A stretch of 64,000 nt of DNA from Acidobacteriota bacterium (lineage in GTDB: Bacteria; Acidobacteriota; Thermoanaerobaculia; Multivoradales; Multivoraceae). The stretch is from assembly GCA_028877275.1 (NCBI GenBank), contig JAPPFP010000009.1, positions 290,889-354,888 of the forward strand, written 5' to 3'. The notes beneath the pieces are model-generated. The model worked only from the letters and a program-made list of their open reading frames with translations. It had not been told where the DNA came from and made no database searches. Made by a program: the position numbers and the translations under genes. Below, in pieces: positions 52,466 through 59,913 of this stretch (its first letter is position 1; every line of letters starts with the position of its first letter).

Positions 52466-53209
52466 TCAAGCGCCGGTGCTCGCGCACTCTTCGACGGCCC
52501 GGGCCATCTCGCCCATCGAGAAGAACACGAAGTCGGTGGCCGGGGCCGCCTCGACGCGTTCGGTAGCGCCCCAGCTTCCGCCTTCGGACAGCCGTTGCCG
52601 GTCGATCCAGGCGTTGGCGAGCCCGAACCGCTTGGCCGGCACGTGGTCGTGGTGCAGGCTCTGCGCCGTGTGCAGGACGTCGGATCGGTCGAGTCCGAAG
52701 TCGGACTTGAGGTGATCGAGCAGATACTCGAAGTTCCGGTCGGCCGGCTTGTAGGAACCGATCTCCTCCGCGGTGTGGATCGCGTCGAACTCGACACCGA
52801 GCTTGCGGTTCGAGCCGGCGATGCCGTCCCTGTGCACGTTGGAGAGAATGACGAGCCGGAAGTGGCGCTTGAGGACACGTAGCGCGTCGGCCGTGTCGCC
52901 GAACGCAGGCCAGTCGGGAACCGAGGCGCCGAACGCTTCGTCGAGTTCCGGGTTGGACCGCATGCGCAGGCGGTCGGCGATGCGTCCATGCACGCGGGCC
53001 AGCAGGTCGGAGTAGAGCAGATCGGGCGTCTCCTGCTCCTGAAGGCTCTCGCACTGTCCGAATGCAAGCAGCGCGTCGTCGCGCGTGACCTTGGCGTCTA
53101 GGTTCCCCATGATCAGCGGCTGCAGCGCGTCCCAGATGCCGGTCTCCCAGTCGATCAGGGTGCCGTAACAGTCGAAGGTCAGGACGCGGTAGTCGGTGAG
53201 TCGTCGCAC
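52466..53209 (-). CDS. Haloacid dehalogenase type II-like HAD hydrolase
   Basis: A 247-residue L-2-haloacid dehalogenase-like protein. Motif I LTFDCYGTLIDWE is the type II dehalogenase form with the nucleophilic Asp; motif II is VILSNVHRDG; the lysine segment is EEIGSYKPADRNFEYLL. The final motif is degenerate (VLHTAQSLHHDHVPAKRFGLANAWIDR), as in many dehalogenase-like HADs. A phosphatase function is also possible. GTG 53209 has AAGAGG upstream; the longer track ORF (from 53404) would translate the palindromic repeat region. Confidence 0.87.
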   Translation of the reverse strand: MRRLTDYRVLTFDCYGTLIDWETGIWDALQPLIMGNLDAKVTRDDALLAFGQCESLQEQETPDLLYSDLLARVHGRIADRLRMRSNPELDEAFGASVPDWPAFGDTADALRVLKRHFRLVILSNVHRDGIAGSNRKLGVEFDAIHTAEEIGSYKPADRNFEYLLDHLKSDFGLDRSDVLHTAQSLHHDHVPAKRFGLANAWIDRQRLSEGGSWGATERVEAAPATDFVFFSMGEMARAVEECASTGA

Positions 53210-53364
53210 GGTCGGCCTCTTGGGGCGCGCCAGCGTATCGGCATCGGCTGCTCCTGCATGCAGGGAAACGGGACGCGAGCGTAGGCGGGTACGGTCTGCA
53301 GCCGGAGTTCCAGTGTGCTGACTGGGCCGACATTCGGGCAGCCATCTACGAGCGTCGCGGCGGC

Positions 53365-53405
53365 TGGCCGCCTGCGGCGGCAGCGGGTCGGAAGACCCGC
53401 GCACC
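53365..53405 (-). repeat. REP-like double-hairpin repeat, intergenic copy
   Basis: Inverse copy of the element at 31321. Read on the minus strand it has GCGGGTCTTCCGACCCGC and then GCCGCCGCAGGCGGC, with the same one-base spacer and the same GGTGC flank. It differs from the other copy at two positions, one in each loop, so stems are fully conserved. Confidence 0.8.
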
Positions 53406-53415
53406 CAGAGCTACG

Positions 53416-53429
53416 CCGTCACCTGACGG
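53416..53429. repeat. Small hairpin in the repeat region
   Basis: CCGTCACCTGACGG forms a 5-bp stem with a 4-base loop (ACCT). It lies between the double-hairpin module and the third palindrome. No T-run follows, so it is not a clear terminator. Confidence 0.35.
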
Positions 53430-53469
53430 GTGCCTTTGCTGCGACCGGTGAAGCTCACTACGGGCGGAT

Positions 53470-53487
53470 GCCGGCCGGAAGGCCGGC
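53470..53487. repeat. GCCGGCC palindrome, intergenic copy
   Basis: GCCGGCCGGAAGGCCGGC: 7-bp perfect stem with a GGAA loop. It corresponds to the third hairpin of the copy at 31371-31388 (same stem, loop GTCA). Here it lies about 65 nt from the double-hairpin module instead of 10. Confidence 0.7.
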
Positions 53488-53727
53488 GCACCGGCACGTG
53501 GCGCGCGGTGGCGCTGAGCTGAAGTCGTCCAGCCTGAAACGGGCCGAGGGGAGGGTTCCAGGGGGCTGGAGGCGAGCGACTGCCCGTGTCGTCCCAGTAG
53601 CTGAGGTCGTACCGGAGCGAAGCCGACCGAAGCGAACCCCCATCCCTCCATCCACCAAGAAGGGGTGAGCGTCCCCTGGGACCTTACCCCTCGGCCCGGT
53701 TCAGGCGGGTGCAACCACCGCCCCGCC

Positions 53728-56700
53728 TCAGGGCCGGAACTGCGTTGCCCGCGGCTTGAGCCGCGCCGGCTGCGAGACGATGTTCCACGCTAGGTCGAGC
53801 CACTCGCAGATGAGGGCGCGGGTGTCGCGGGGGTCGATCATCTCTTCGACCTGGAAGCGGGAGAGGGGGCCGACCGGGCCGCGGGCGCTTTCGATCCGGG
53901 CCATCAACTCCTCGCGGAAGGCCTTCGGGTCTTCGGCCTGGGCGAGCTGGCGCTTGTAGGCGGCTTCGATGCCGCCCTCGGGTGGGATGCCGCCGGTGTC
54001 GGCGGCGGGCCAGACGACGCGCATGGAGGGTTGGGCGCGCGGGGTCGCGTAGTTGTTGCCGGCGACGCCGAAGCTGCGGCGCATGATGACGGTGAAGACC
54101 GGGACGGTGGCCTGTGCGAAGGCGATCATCCACTGGCCGCCCCAGCGGATCGTGCCGGTGATCTCGTGTTCGAGGCCCACGGCGAAACCGGGGTTGTCGA
54201 CCAGGTTGAGGACCGGCAGGTGGAAGAGGTCGCAGAGGTCCAGGTGGCGGATCAGCTTGCGGCAGCCGTCGGCGGTGAGCGCGCCGCCGTTGGCGTGCTG
54301 GCTGTCCGAGGCGATGACGCCCATGGGATGGCCGTCCATGCGGATGAAACCGGTGACCTGGTCGGTGCCCCAGAGCGGACCGATCTCGAAGAACGAGTCC
54401 CGGTCCGCCATCAGGCGGATCGCGCGGCGGACGTCGAAGGTCGCCGTGCGCTTGCGGGGGATCAGGTTGAACAGCTCTTCGTCGCGCCGATCGGGCGGGT
54501 CGTTCGGGTCCGGCGCCGCGGTCGGGGGAGGCTCGAAGACGGAGGAGGGCAGGTAGGAGAGGAAGCGCCGGGTGAGGAGCATCGCCTCCTCCTCGGTCTC
54601 CGCCAGGTTGTCCACCGAGCCGTTGCGGCAGTGGATGTGCCAGCCGCCCAGGTCCTCCTTCGTGATGTCGTAGCCCATCGCTGGGCGCACGACGGGCGGT
54701 CCGGCGACGAACAGTTGCGCGATGTCGCGCACCATGACCGAGAAGTGGCCGAGCACCGCCTTGGCGGCGCCGATGCCGACGACGCTGCCGAGCAGGACGT
54801 TGACGACCGGCACGGTGCCCAGTTGTTCCGTGTACATCGTGCTGCCGAGGTGTCCGGGCAGGAAGGAGCCGCCGCCGCCCGCGACCCGGGGCCGTCCGGC
54901 CTTGATCGCGCCGCGGCTTTCCTTGGCCTTGCTCTCGCCCGCCTTCTGCTGTTGCGGCACCATCGCGGCGACGCTGCCGCCGCCCGACGAGCCGTCGAGC
55001 AGTCGGATCGAGGGCGCGCGCATCTCGAGGGCCAGCCGGTCGAGATAGCTGCTCTTCGCGCCGATCGCGCCGTCCGCGTGGCCGCCCCGGGAAGTGAAGT
55101 CGTCGGCGCAGACGACCGCGGTGCGGCCTTCGATCCGGCCCCATCCGCCGACGTGGTTGGCCGGCGTGAAGGCCGTGATCGCGCCGGCCTCGTCGTAGGA
55201 CGCGAAACCCGCGATGCTGCCGATCTCGTGGAAGGAGTCTTCGTCGAGCAGGAGGTCGATTCGTTCCCGGCAGGTCAGCTTGCCGCGGCTGCGCTGGCGA
55301 ACGACTCCGGGATCGTCGGAGCCCGGGGCGAGGCGCTCGAGGGCCAGGGCCTGCATCGTGGCCACGTCCTCGAGCATCGGCGCCCAGGTGTCGTCCCGTT
55401 GGTCGGCCACCGCTTCGCCCGTAGCTTCCCTGGCGGGCGCGATCACCGCGACGACCTGGCCGGCCTCCACCGTGTCGCCCGGTTGCAGCGGCTGGAGGGC
55501 GGCCACCCGGCCGTCGCAGGGCGACGCGACGGCGGACTCCATCTTCATCGCGCTGACGACGAGCAGGGTTTCGCCGGCGGCGACCTGCTCGCCGTCCGCC
55601 GCGCGCACCTCGAGGACCGAGCCGGCCATCGGGCAGGCGACGCCTTGCTGACCGGGTTCTACGTCGAGTTCGGCGGAGCTCGTCCTGGCCGCGGTCTGCG
55701 TGCCCGCGCCGCTCGCTACCGAGAGACCCATCACGGTCGCCTGTTGCCGCAACAGGGTCATGGCGCCGTTGGCGGCCGCGATGCCGGTGTCGGCAGAGAG
55801 CAGTTCCGGGTTCTCCTCCAGGAGCGTGGTCCGGGCATCGCCGGCGCGGACGGAGGGATGGGCGAGGATCGCCTTGAGCTGGTCGAGGTTCGTGGCGAGT
55901 CCGCCGACGTGGAACTCCGAGACCGCTCGTCGCGTGCGCTCGACGGCGGCGGTGAAGGACGCGGCGCCGGGACCGAACGAGGAGGAACTCGTGGCCGTCA
56001 CCTTGGCCAGCAGGGGGTCGAACTGGGGCGGCGGCGAATAGCCGACATAGCCGCAGCCGTCGACTCGCACGCCGGGACCGGCGGGTTCCTTGTACGCGTT
56101 CAGCGTTCCGGCGCCGCGGGCGACCACGCGGGCCTGGACGGCGAAGCCCCGAGGCTCGCCGACCGCAGCCTGGTCGCCGAGACCCAGGGAGTCGAGGCTG
56201 GCGCCAGCGGCAAGTCGAAACTGAGCCTCGACGAGATCGAACCCGGTGACCTGCTCGGTGACGGTGTGCTCGACCTGGATGCGGGCGTTGCACTCGATGA
56301 AGAAGTGCTCGTCGCTCTCGGGGACGACCAGAAACTCGACCGTCCCGGCGTTGACGTAGCCAGCCGTCTCCATCAGCCTGACCGCGTCGACTAGGAGACG
56401 CTCGCGCAGTTCGTTGTCCAGGCCGGGCGCGGGGGCCGTCTCGATCACCTTCTGGTTGCGCAACTGAACGGAGCAGTCCCGCTCGTGCAGGTGGACGGCG
56501 TTGCCGTTCGCGTCGGCCAGGACCTGCACCTCGATGTGTCGCGGGCGCTCGATCAGCTTCTCGACGAACAGCGCGCCGTCGCCGAACGCGGCCTCCGCTT
56601 CACTTCGGCACCGCTCGAAGGCCTCGGTCATCGCGTCCCCGGAGCGCACCGTGCGCATACCGCGGCCGCCCCCTCCCGCTGCGGCCTTGAGCATCACGGG

Positions 56701-57174
56701 ATAGCCGAGCAGATCCGCGAGCGCCGCCGCCTCGTTGGCCGAGTCCACCGGTCCGTCGCTGCCGGGAACGACCGGGATGTCGAGGGAAGCGGCAAGCTGG
56801 CGCGCGCGCACCTTGTCGCCGAACAGGGAGAGGACGGCCGGCGGCGGGCCGACGAAGACCAGGCCGGCCGCGGCGCAGCGCTCGGCGAAGTCCGCGTTCT
56901 CGGCCAGGAATCCGTAGCCGGGATGGACGCAGTCGCAGCCGCTGGCTAGGGCGGCGGCGACCAGATCCTCGGCGTCGAGATAGGCGGCGACGGGGTCGTC
57001 GGGGGCGCCGTTGCCGATTTGTAGCGCCTCGGTCGTCAGTCGCGTGTGGAGCGACAGGGAGTCGGCCGCGGGATAGACGCCGACCGACTCGATGCCCAGG
57101 ACCTCCGCCGCCTTGGCGATGCGGATGGCGATCTCGCCACGGTTGCTGATGAGGACCCGTCCGAGGTTGGGCAT
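53728..57174 (-). CDS. Single-chain biotin-dependent acyl-CoA carboxylase (BC-BCCP-CT)
   Basis: A 1148-residue multidomain carboxylase. Biotin carboxylase occupies about residues 1-450 (VLISNRGEIAIRIAKAAEVLGI, HPGYGFLAENADFAE, ATP-grasp KAAAGGGGRGMR, CNARIQVEHTVTEQVTG). A biotinyl domain has VVSAMKMESAV with the biotin lysine near residue 543. A complete carboxyltransferase runs from about 590 to the end: the N-half has RSRGKLTCRERIDLLLDEDSFHEIGS, and the C-half has FDVRRAIRLMADRDSFFEIG and MRRSFGVAGNNYA. Bacterial acetyl/propionyl-CoA carboxylases usually split these activities over two to four chains. The single-chain order resembles the long-chain acyl-CoA carboxylases described in mycobacteria. 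The substrate is unknown. ATG 57174 is preferred over the track start. Confidence 0.92.
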   Translation of the reverse strand: MPNLGRVLISNRGEIAIRIAKAAEVLGIESVGVYPAADSLSLHTRLTTEALQIGNGAPDDPVAAYLDAEDLVAAALASGCDCVHPGYGFLAENADFAERCAAAGLVFVGPPPAVLSLFGDKVRARQLAASLDIPVVPGSDGPVDSANEAAALADLLGYPVMLKAAAGGGGRGMRTVRSGDAMTEAFERCRSEAEAAFGDGALFVEKLIERPRHIEVQVLADANGNAVHLHERDCSVQLRNQKVIETAPAPGLDNELRERLLVDAVRLMETAGYVNAGTVEFLVVPESDEHFFIECNARIQVEHTVTEQVTGFDLVEAQFRLAAGASLDSLGLGDQAAVGEPRGFAVQARVVARGAGTLNAYKEPAGPGVRVDGCGYVGYSPPPQFDPLLAKVTATSSSSFGPGAASFTAAVERTRRAVSEFHVGGLATNLDQLKAILAHPSVRAGDARTTLLEENPELLSADTGIAAANGAMTLLRQQATVMGLSVASGAGTQTAARTSSAELDVEPGQQGVACPMAGSVLEVRAADGEQVAAGETLLVVSAMKMESAVASPCDGRVAALQPLQPGDTVEAGQVVAVIAPAREATGEAVADQRDDTWAPMLEDVATMQALALERLAPGSDDPGVVRQRSRGKLTCRERIDLLLDEDSFHEIGSIAGFASYDEAGAITAFTPANHVGGWGRIEGRTAVVCADDFTSRGGHADGAIGAKSSYLDRLALEMRAPSIRLLDGSSGGGSVAAMVPQQQKAGESKAKESRGAIKAGRPRVAGGGGSFLPGHLGSTMYTEQLGTVPVVNVLLGSVVGIGAAKAVLGHFSVMVRDIAQLFVAGPPVVRPAMGYDITKEDLGGWHIHCRNGSVDNLAETEEEAMLLTRRFLSYLPSSVFEPPPTAAPDPNDPPDRRDEELFNLIPRKRTATFDVRRAIRLMADRDSFFEIGPLWGTDQVTGFIRMDGHPMGVIASDSQHANGGALTADGCRKLIRHLDLCDLFHLPVLNLVDNPGFAVGLEHEITGTIRWGGQWMIAFAQATVPVFTVIMRRSFGVAGNNYATPRAQPSMRVVWPAADTGGIPPEGGIEAAYKRQLAQAEDPKAFREELMARIESARGPVGPLSRFQVEEMIDPRDTRALICEWLDLAWNIVSQPARLKPRATQFRP

Positions 57175-57228
57175 TCTGCGCCGATCCCTAGAGTGGTAAA
57201 GAGGAACAGGAGGATACAGGCGGGGCGC

Positions 57229-57234
57229 TAGCAT
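57229..57234 (+). promoter_or_regulatory. Putative -10 of the GNAT gene
   Basis: TAGCAT ends 8 nt before ATG 57243; the intervening CCCGCGCC has no Shine-Dalgarno. Consistent with a leaderless transcript. Confidence 0.4.
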
Positions 57235-57242
57235 CCCGCGCC

Positions 57243-57740
57243 ATGGCATTCACCTGGCGCTACGCCACGGCCGGCGACGCACCGGCGATCGTCGCGCTCG
57301 TCAACGACGCCTTCGAGGTGGAGGCGGACGTGCTGACCGGCGAGAGGATCGCACTCCCGGACGTGATGGACCGCCTCGAGCGCGGTTCGTTCCTCGTGTG
57401 CGACGCGGAGATAGACGGGCTGGCGGGCTGTGTCTACGTCGAGTTGCGTGGCGAGACCGGCTACCTGGGCCTGGTGTCCGTCGCATCGACGCGACAGAGT
57501 CTGGGGCTGGGCCGCGACCTGATGGCCGCGGCGGAGGACTGGCTGCACGATGCGGGCTGCAGCGTTTGCCAGCTCTGGGTGCTCAGCAGCCGGCCGGAGC
57601 TGCTCGCCTGGTACGGCCGGCGGGGATACCGGGTGGTCCGGAAGGAGCCGTTCGAGGCGGTCAACCCGCCGCCGACGAGAAAACCGCTTCGCCCGGTCCA
57701 CTTCGAGATCATGGAGCGCGAACTGGCTAGGGCTCCCTGA
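57243..57740 (+). CDS. GNAT-family N-acetyltransferase
   Basis: A 165-residue acetyltransferase: FTWRYATAGDAPAIVALVNDAFEVEAD at the N-terminus, core strand YLGLVSVASTRQSLGLGRDLMAAAEDWL with the acetyl-CoA binding loop (R-Q-S-L-G-L-G), and a C-terminal LLAWYGRRGYRVVRKEPFE. The conserved basic/glycine loop supports acetyl-CoA use; the acceptor is unknown. Its last 14 nt overlap the convergent secreted-protein gene. Confidence 0.87.
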   Translation: MAFTWRYATAGDAPAIVALVNDAFEVEADVLTGERIALPDVMDRLERGSFLVCDAEIDGLAGCVYVELRGETGYLGLVSVASTRQSLGLGRDLMAAAEDWLHDAGCSVCQLWVLSSRPELLAWYGRRGYRVVRKEPFEAVNPPPTRKPLRPVHFEIMERELARAP

Positions 57741-58356
57741 GCGCGTCGTAGAGATCGAGCAACTGGCGCCGGAAGCGCCGCTCCTGGATCTGCTCCTCGA
57801 GCAGCCGCCTGAAGTCGTCCCTCGAGGGCAGGTAGCGGCCCATCTGCGAGACGAGCGAGAACTTCTCGGTGTCCGCGAAACGGGCGTCGAGTTCCAGCAG
57901 GGCGTCGTAGTAGTCGAAGTCGTTCTTGATCAGGTCGCTCTCCCCGGCTTCGGCCATGACCAGGGCGACCCGGTGGTAGGGGGCCACGAGCGATCGCGTC
58001 GATCCGGGAATCTCGTGGGCGACGATCTTCACTTCGTCGCCGACGGCGAAGCGGTCGCGCAGCTCGCGCGCCGTGAGCGGCCGCTTCGCGCAGCTCTCGT
58101 CCGTCGTCTCGATGGTCACCGCGTAGCGCGAGCGGGGTCGGGGCAGGTGAACAGCCCCTTCGACCTGGACTTCGAGCTGGAAGGCGCCGCCGTCTTCCAG
58201 CGGCAGCGCGGCCGCCTCGGTCACGAAGCCGCGGAAGACGTAGATGTCCTGGGGAAAGAGGCCGTGGAGCTCGGGGCCGGGGCAGTCCTGGGCGGTCGCG
58301 GTGCCAACGGTCAGGGCCGCACACAGCGTGGCGACGCGGAGCAGGGCTCGACTCAT
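57727..58356 (-). CDS. Secreted protein of unknown function
   Basis: A 209-residue protein with a signal peptide (LLRVATLCAALTVGTATAQ). The mature protein begins DCPGPELHGLFPQDIYVFRGFVTEAA and ends with a long charged helical segment (DDFRRLLEEQIQERRFRRQLLDLYDALREP). The central TIETTDESCAKRPLTARELRDRFAVGDEVKIVAHEI looks like a beta-barrel-like domain; two cysteines may form a disulfide. No family was recognised. ATG 58356 overlaps the stop of the MATE gene (ATGA), so it is cotranscribed with that exporter. Confidence 0.75.
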   Translation of the reverse strand: MSRALLRVATLCAALTVGTATAQDCPGPELHGLFPQDIYVFRGFVTEAAALPLEDGGAFQLEVQVEGAVHLPRPRSRYAVTIETTDESCAKRPLTARELRDRFAVGDEVKIVAHEIPGSTRSLVAPYHRVALVMAEAGESDLIKNDFDYYDALLELDARFADTEKFSLVSQMGRYLPSRDDFRRLLEEQIQERRFRRQLLDLYDALREP

Positions 58357-59795
58357 GCGGGTTCAGGCGCCTCGGTGGCGGCATCCACCGACAGTTCGCC
58401 GCCGCTGGCGGGAGCACCGAGCGGGGACTCGCCGCGGCCTATGCTGGCGATCGCCCGGCGCAGTCCGGCCGCGAGCCAGGCGAGCGCGACCGAGGCTGAG
58501 ATGACGGTGCCGATCAGGGACGAGTACCAGACCCACTGCACCGGTCCGCGCAGCCAGAAGGTCGCAGCCCAGGCCAGGGGAGCGCTGATCAGGATGACTC
58601 GCAGCAGGGACAGCCAGAGCTCCGGGGAGCCACGGCCCAGGCCCTGAAGGCTGCGGCCGGTGAGGATGGAAACCCCGATGAAGGGGTAAGCGAAGACGAC
58701 CACTCGCAGGTAGTCGACGCCCAAGGAGCGGATCCCGGGACTGTCGGTGAAAAAGGCGACGAGGGCGGGCGCCAGGACATAGAACGCCGCGGCGATCGCG
58801 ATGCTGAGCAGGATCGTCCGCACCATCGCGTAGCGGACGATCTCCCGCAGCAGATCGCCCCGCCGCGCGCCGTAGAACATGCCGACCAGGGTCACCAGGC
58901 CGGAAGCGATCGCGACCTGGGGCAGGATGACGACGTGGTCGAGACGACTGCCGATCTGAAGCGCGGCCACCGCGTCCGGCGTGTGCTCGACCAGAATGCG
59001 GTTCAGTACGCCGCCGCCGAGCGACATGACCAGGAACGACAGCGAGGCGGGCAGGCCGATGACGCAGATGCTGCGGATGATCGCGCTGTCGTAGCGGAAG
59101 TTCGCGAGGTCGAAGCGGACGTAGGAGAGCTTGGCGACGAACAGCAGGTAGACGAAGACCAGGGCGGCCGCGGCCTGGCTGACGATCGTCGCCAGGGCGG
59201 CGCCGGCCACGCCCATGCCGAAGGTGAAGATGAAGAGCGGGTCGAGGGCGATGTTCAGCACGGTGGCGGCGCCCTGGACGATCACCGGCGTCTTCACGTT
59301 CCCTTCGCCCGAGAGGATCGACCGGAAGAAGACGGCCAGGATCATGAAGGGGTAGCCGCAGGCCAACACCCGGAAGTAGCTCCAGGCCTGGGGGACGAGT
59401 TCGGCCGGGACGCCGAGCGCGTGAAGCAGGGGGATACCGAACACGAGCGCCGAACCCGTCGTCAGTGCGGCGACCAGGGCGCCGATCAGCACCGAGTGCT
59501 CGGCGGCGCGGTCGGCGCGCACCCGGTCGCGGGCGCCGATCGCCTGCGCGATCACCGCCGTGATGCCGGTGCCCAGGCCGAAGGTCACGCCCATCGCCAG
59601 GAACACGAGCGGCATGTTGAAGGCGAGAGCGGTCAGCGCCTCCGGGCTCACCCGGCCGACGAAGAACATGTCGACGATCATGTAGAGCGTCTGGATCGAC
59701 ATGCCGATCAGGATCGGCATCGCCAATAGCCACAGCGCTCGCCGCGGATTCTCGGCGAAGCGGTCGAGACGGTCGGCCCCCGGACGCTCCTGCAT
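58353..59795 (-). CDS. MATE-family efflux transporter
   Basis: A 480-residue multidrug and toxin extrusion exporter with 12 predicted helices in two homologous halves. The first half has LWLLAMPILIGMSIQTLYMIVDMFFVGRVSPEALTALAFNMPLVFLAMGVTFGLGTGITAVIAQAIGARD, the typical N-terminal MATE signature; the second repeats it less closely (LGGGVLNRILVEHTPDAVAALQIGSRLDHV). The substrate is unknown. The ATG lies 6 nt behind a minus-strand TAGTCT hexamer with no Shine-Dalgarno. A coupled secreted protein follows. Confidence 0.92.
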   Translation of the reverse strand: MQERPGADRLDRFAENPRRALWLLAMPILIGMSIQTLYMIVDMFFVGRVSPEALTALAFNMPLVFLAMGVTFGLGTGITAVIAQAIGARDRVRADRAAEHSVLIGALVAALTTGSALVFGIPLLHALGVPAELVPQAWSYFRVLACGYPFMILAVFFRSILSGEGNVKTPVIVQGAATVLNIALDPLFIFTFGMGVAGAALATIVSQAAAALVFVYLLFVAKLSYVRFDLANFRYDSAIIRSICVIGLPASLSFLVMSLGGGVLNRILVEHTPDAVAALQIGSRLDHVVILPQVAIASGLVTLVGMFYGARRGDLLREIVRYAMVRTILLSIAIAAAFYVLAPALVAFFTDSPGIRSLGVDYLRVVVFAYPFIGVSILTGRSLQGLGRGSPELWLSLLRVILISAPLAWAATFWLRGPVQWVWYSSLIGTVISASVALAWLAAGLRRAIASIGRGESPLGAPASGGELSVDAATEAPEPA

Positions 59796-59801
59796 CGGCG
59801 C

Positions 59802-59807
59802 AGACTA
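59802..59807 (-). promoter_or_regulatory. Putative -10 of the MATE gene
   Basis: Minus-strand TAGTCT ends 6 nt before ATG 59795, with GCGCCG between and no Shine-Dalgarno. The predicted start site falls at or just beside the initiation codon. Confidence 0.4.
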
Positions 59808-59860
59808 CATCGGGGCTTCCGGCCTTCGCGCTTCGGTGATCCGGATGGCGCTTCTTCTTG

Positions 59861-59910
59861 TATAGTCCGGCCCAACTGCACCCCAAGCCACCCAAGAAGG
59901 CACAGGAGGT
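59861..59910 (+). promoter_or_regulatory. Promoter -10-like hexamer and strong Shine-Dalgarno of the propeller gene
   Basis: TATAGT (59861-59866) precedes a leader of about 40 nt ending with AGGAGGT (59904-59910), a near-perfect Shine-Dalgarno three bases before ATG 59914. No clear -35. This is the clearest leadered start in the window and contrasts with the leaderless-type starts. Confidence 0.45.
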
Positions 59911-59913
59911 CCC

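Larger units (their letters stand above)
53210..53727. other. Repeat-bearing non-coding region
   Basis: The only gap of more than 300 bases. I see no convincing gene: the overlapping track ORFs on both strands simply translate the palindromes (for example the C-A-G-L-P-A-G type strings) and have no family resemblance. It contains the inverted REP-like hairpin module (53365-53405), a small hairpin (53416-53429) and a third palindrome (53470-53487). About 240 nt without recognised features follow up to the carboxylase stop. No RNA gene or transposase remnant was identified. Confidence 0.7.

Noticed and set aside
53346-53714. Possible small proteins in the repeat region (122 aa and 66 aa)
   Set aside because: Translations simply reflect the palindromes, with no start context or family resemblance.
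53684-56293. 869-residue minus-strand ORF and the 787-residue plus-strand ORF at 54031-56394
   Set aside because: Both are out-of-frame or antisense shadows of the biotin-dependent carboxylase, with arginine/alanine/proline-rich low-complexity translations typical of GC-rich shadows.
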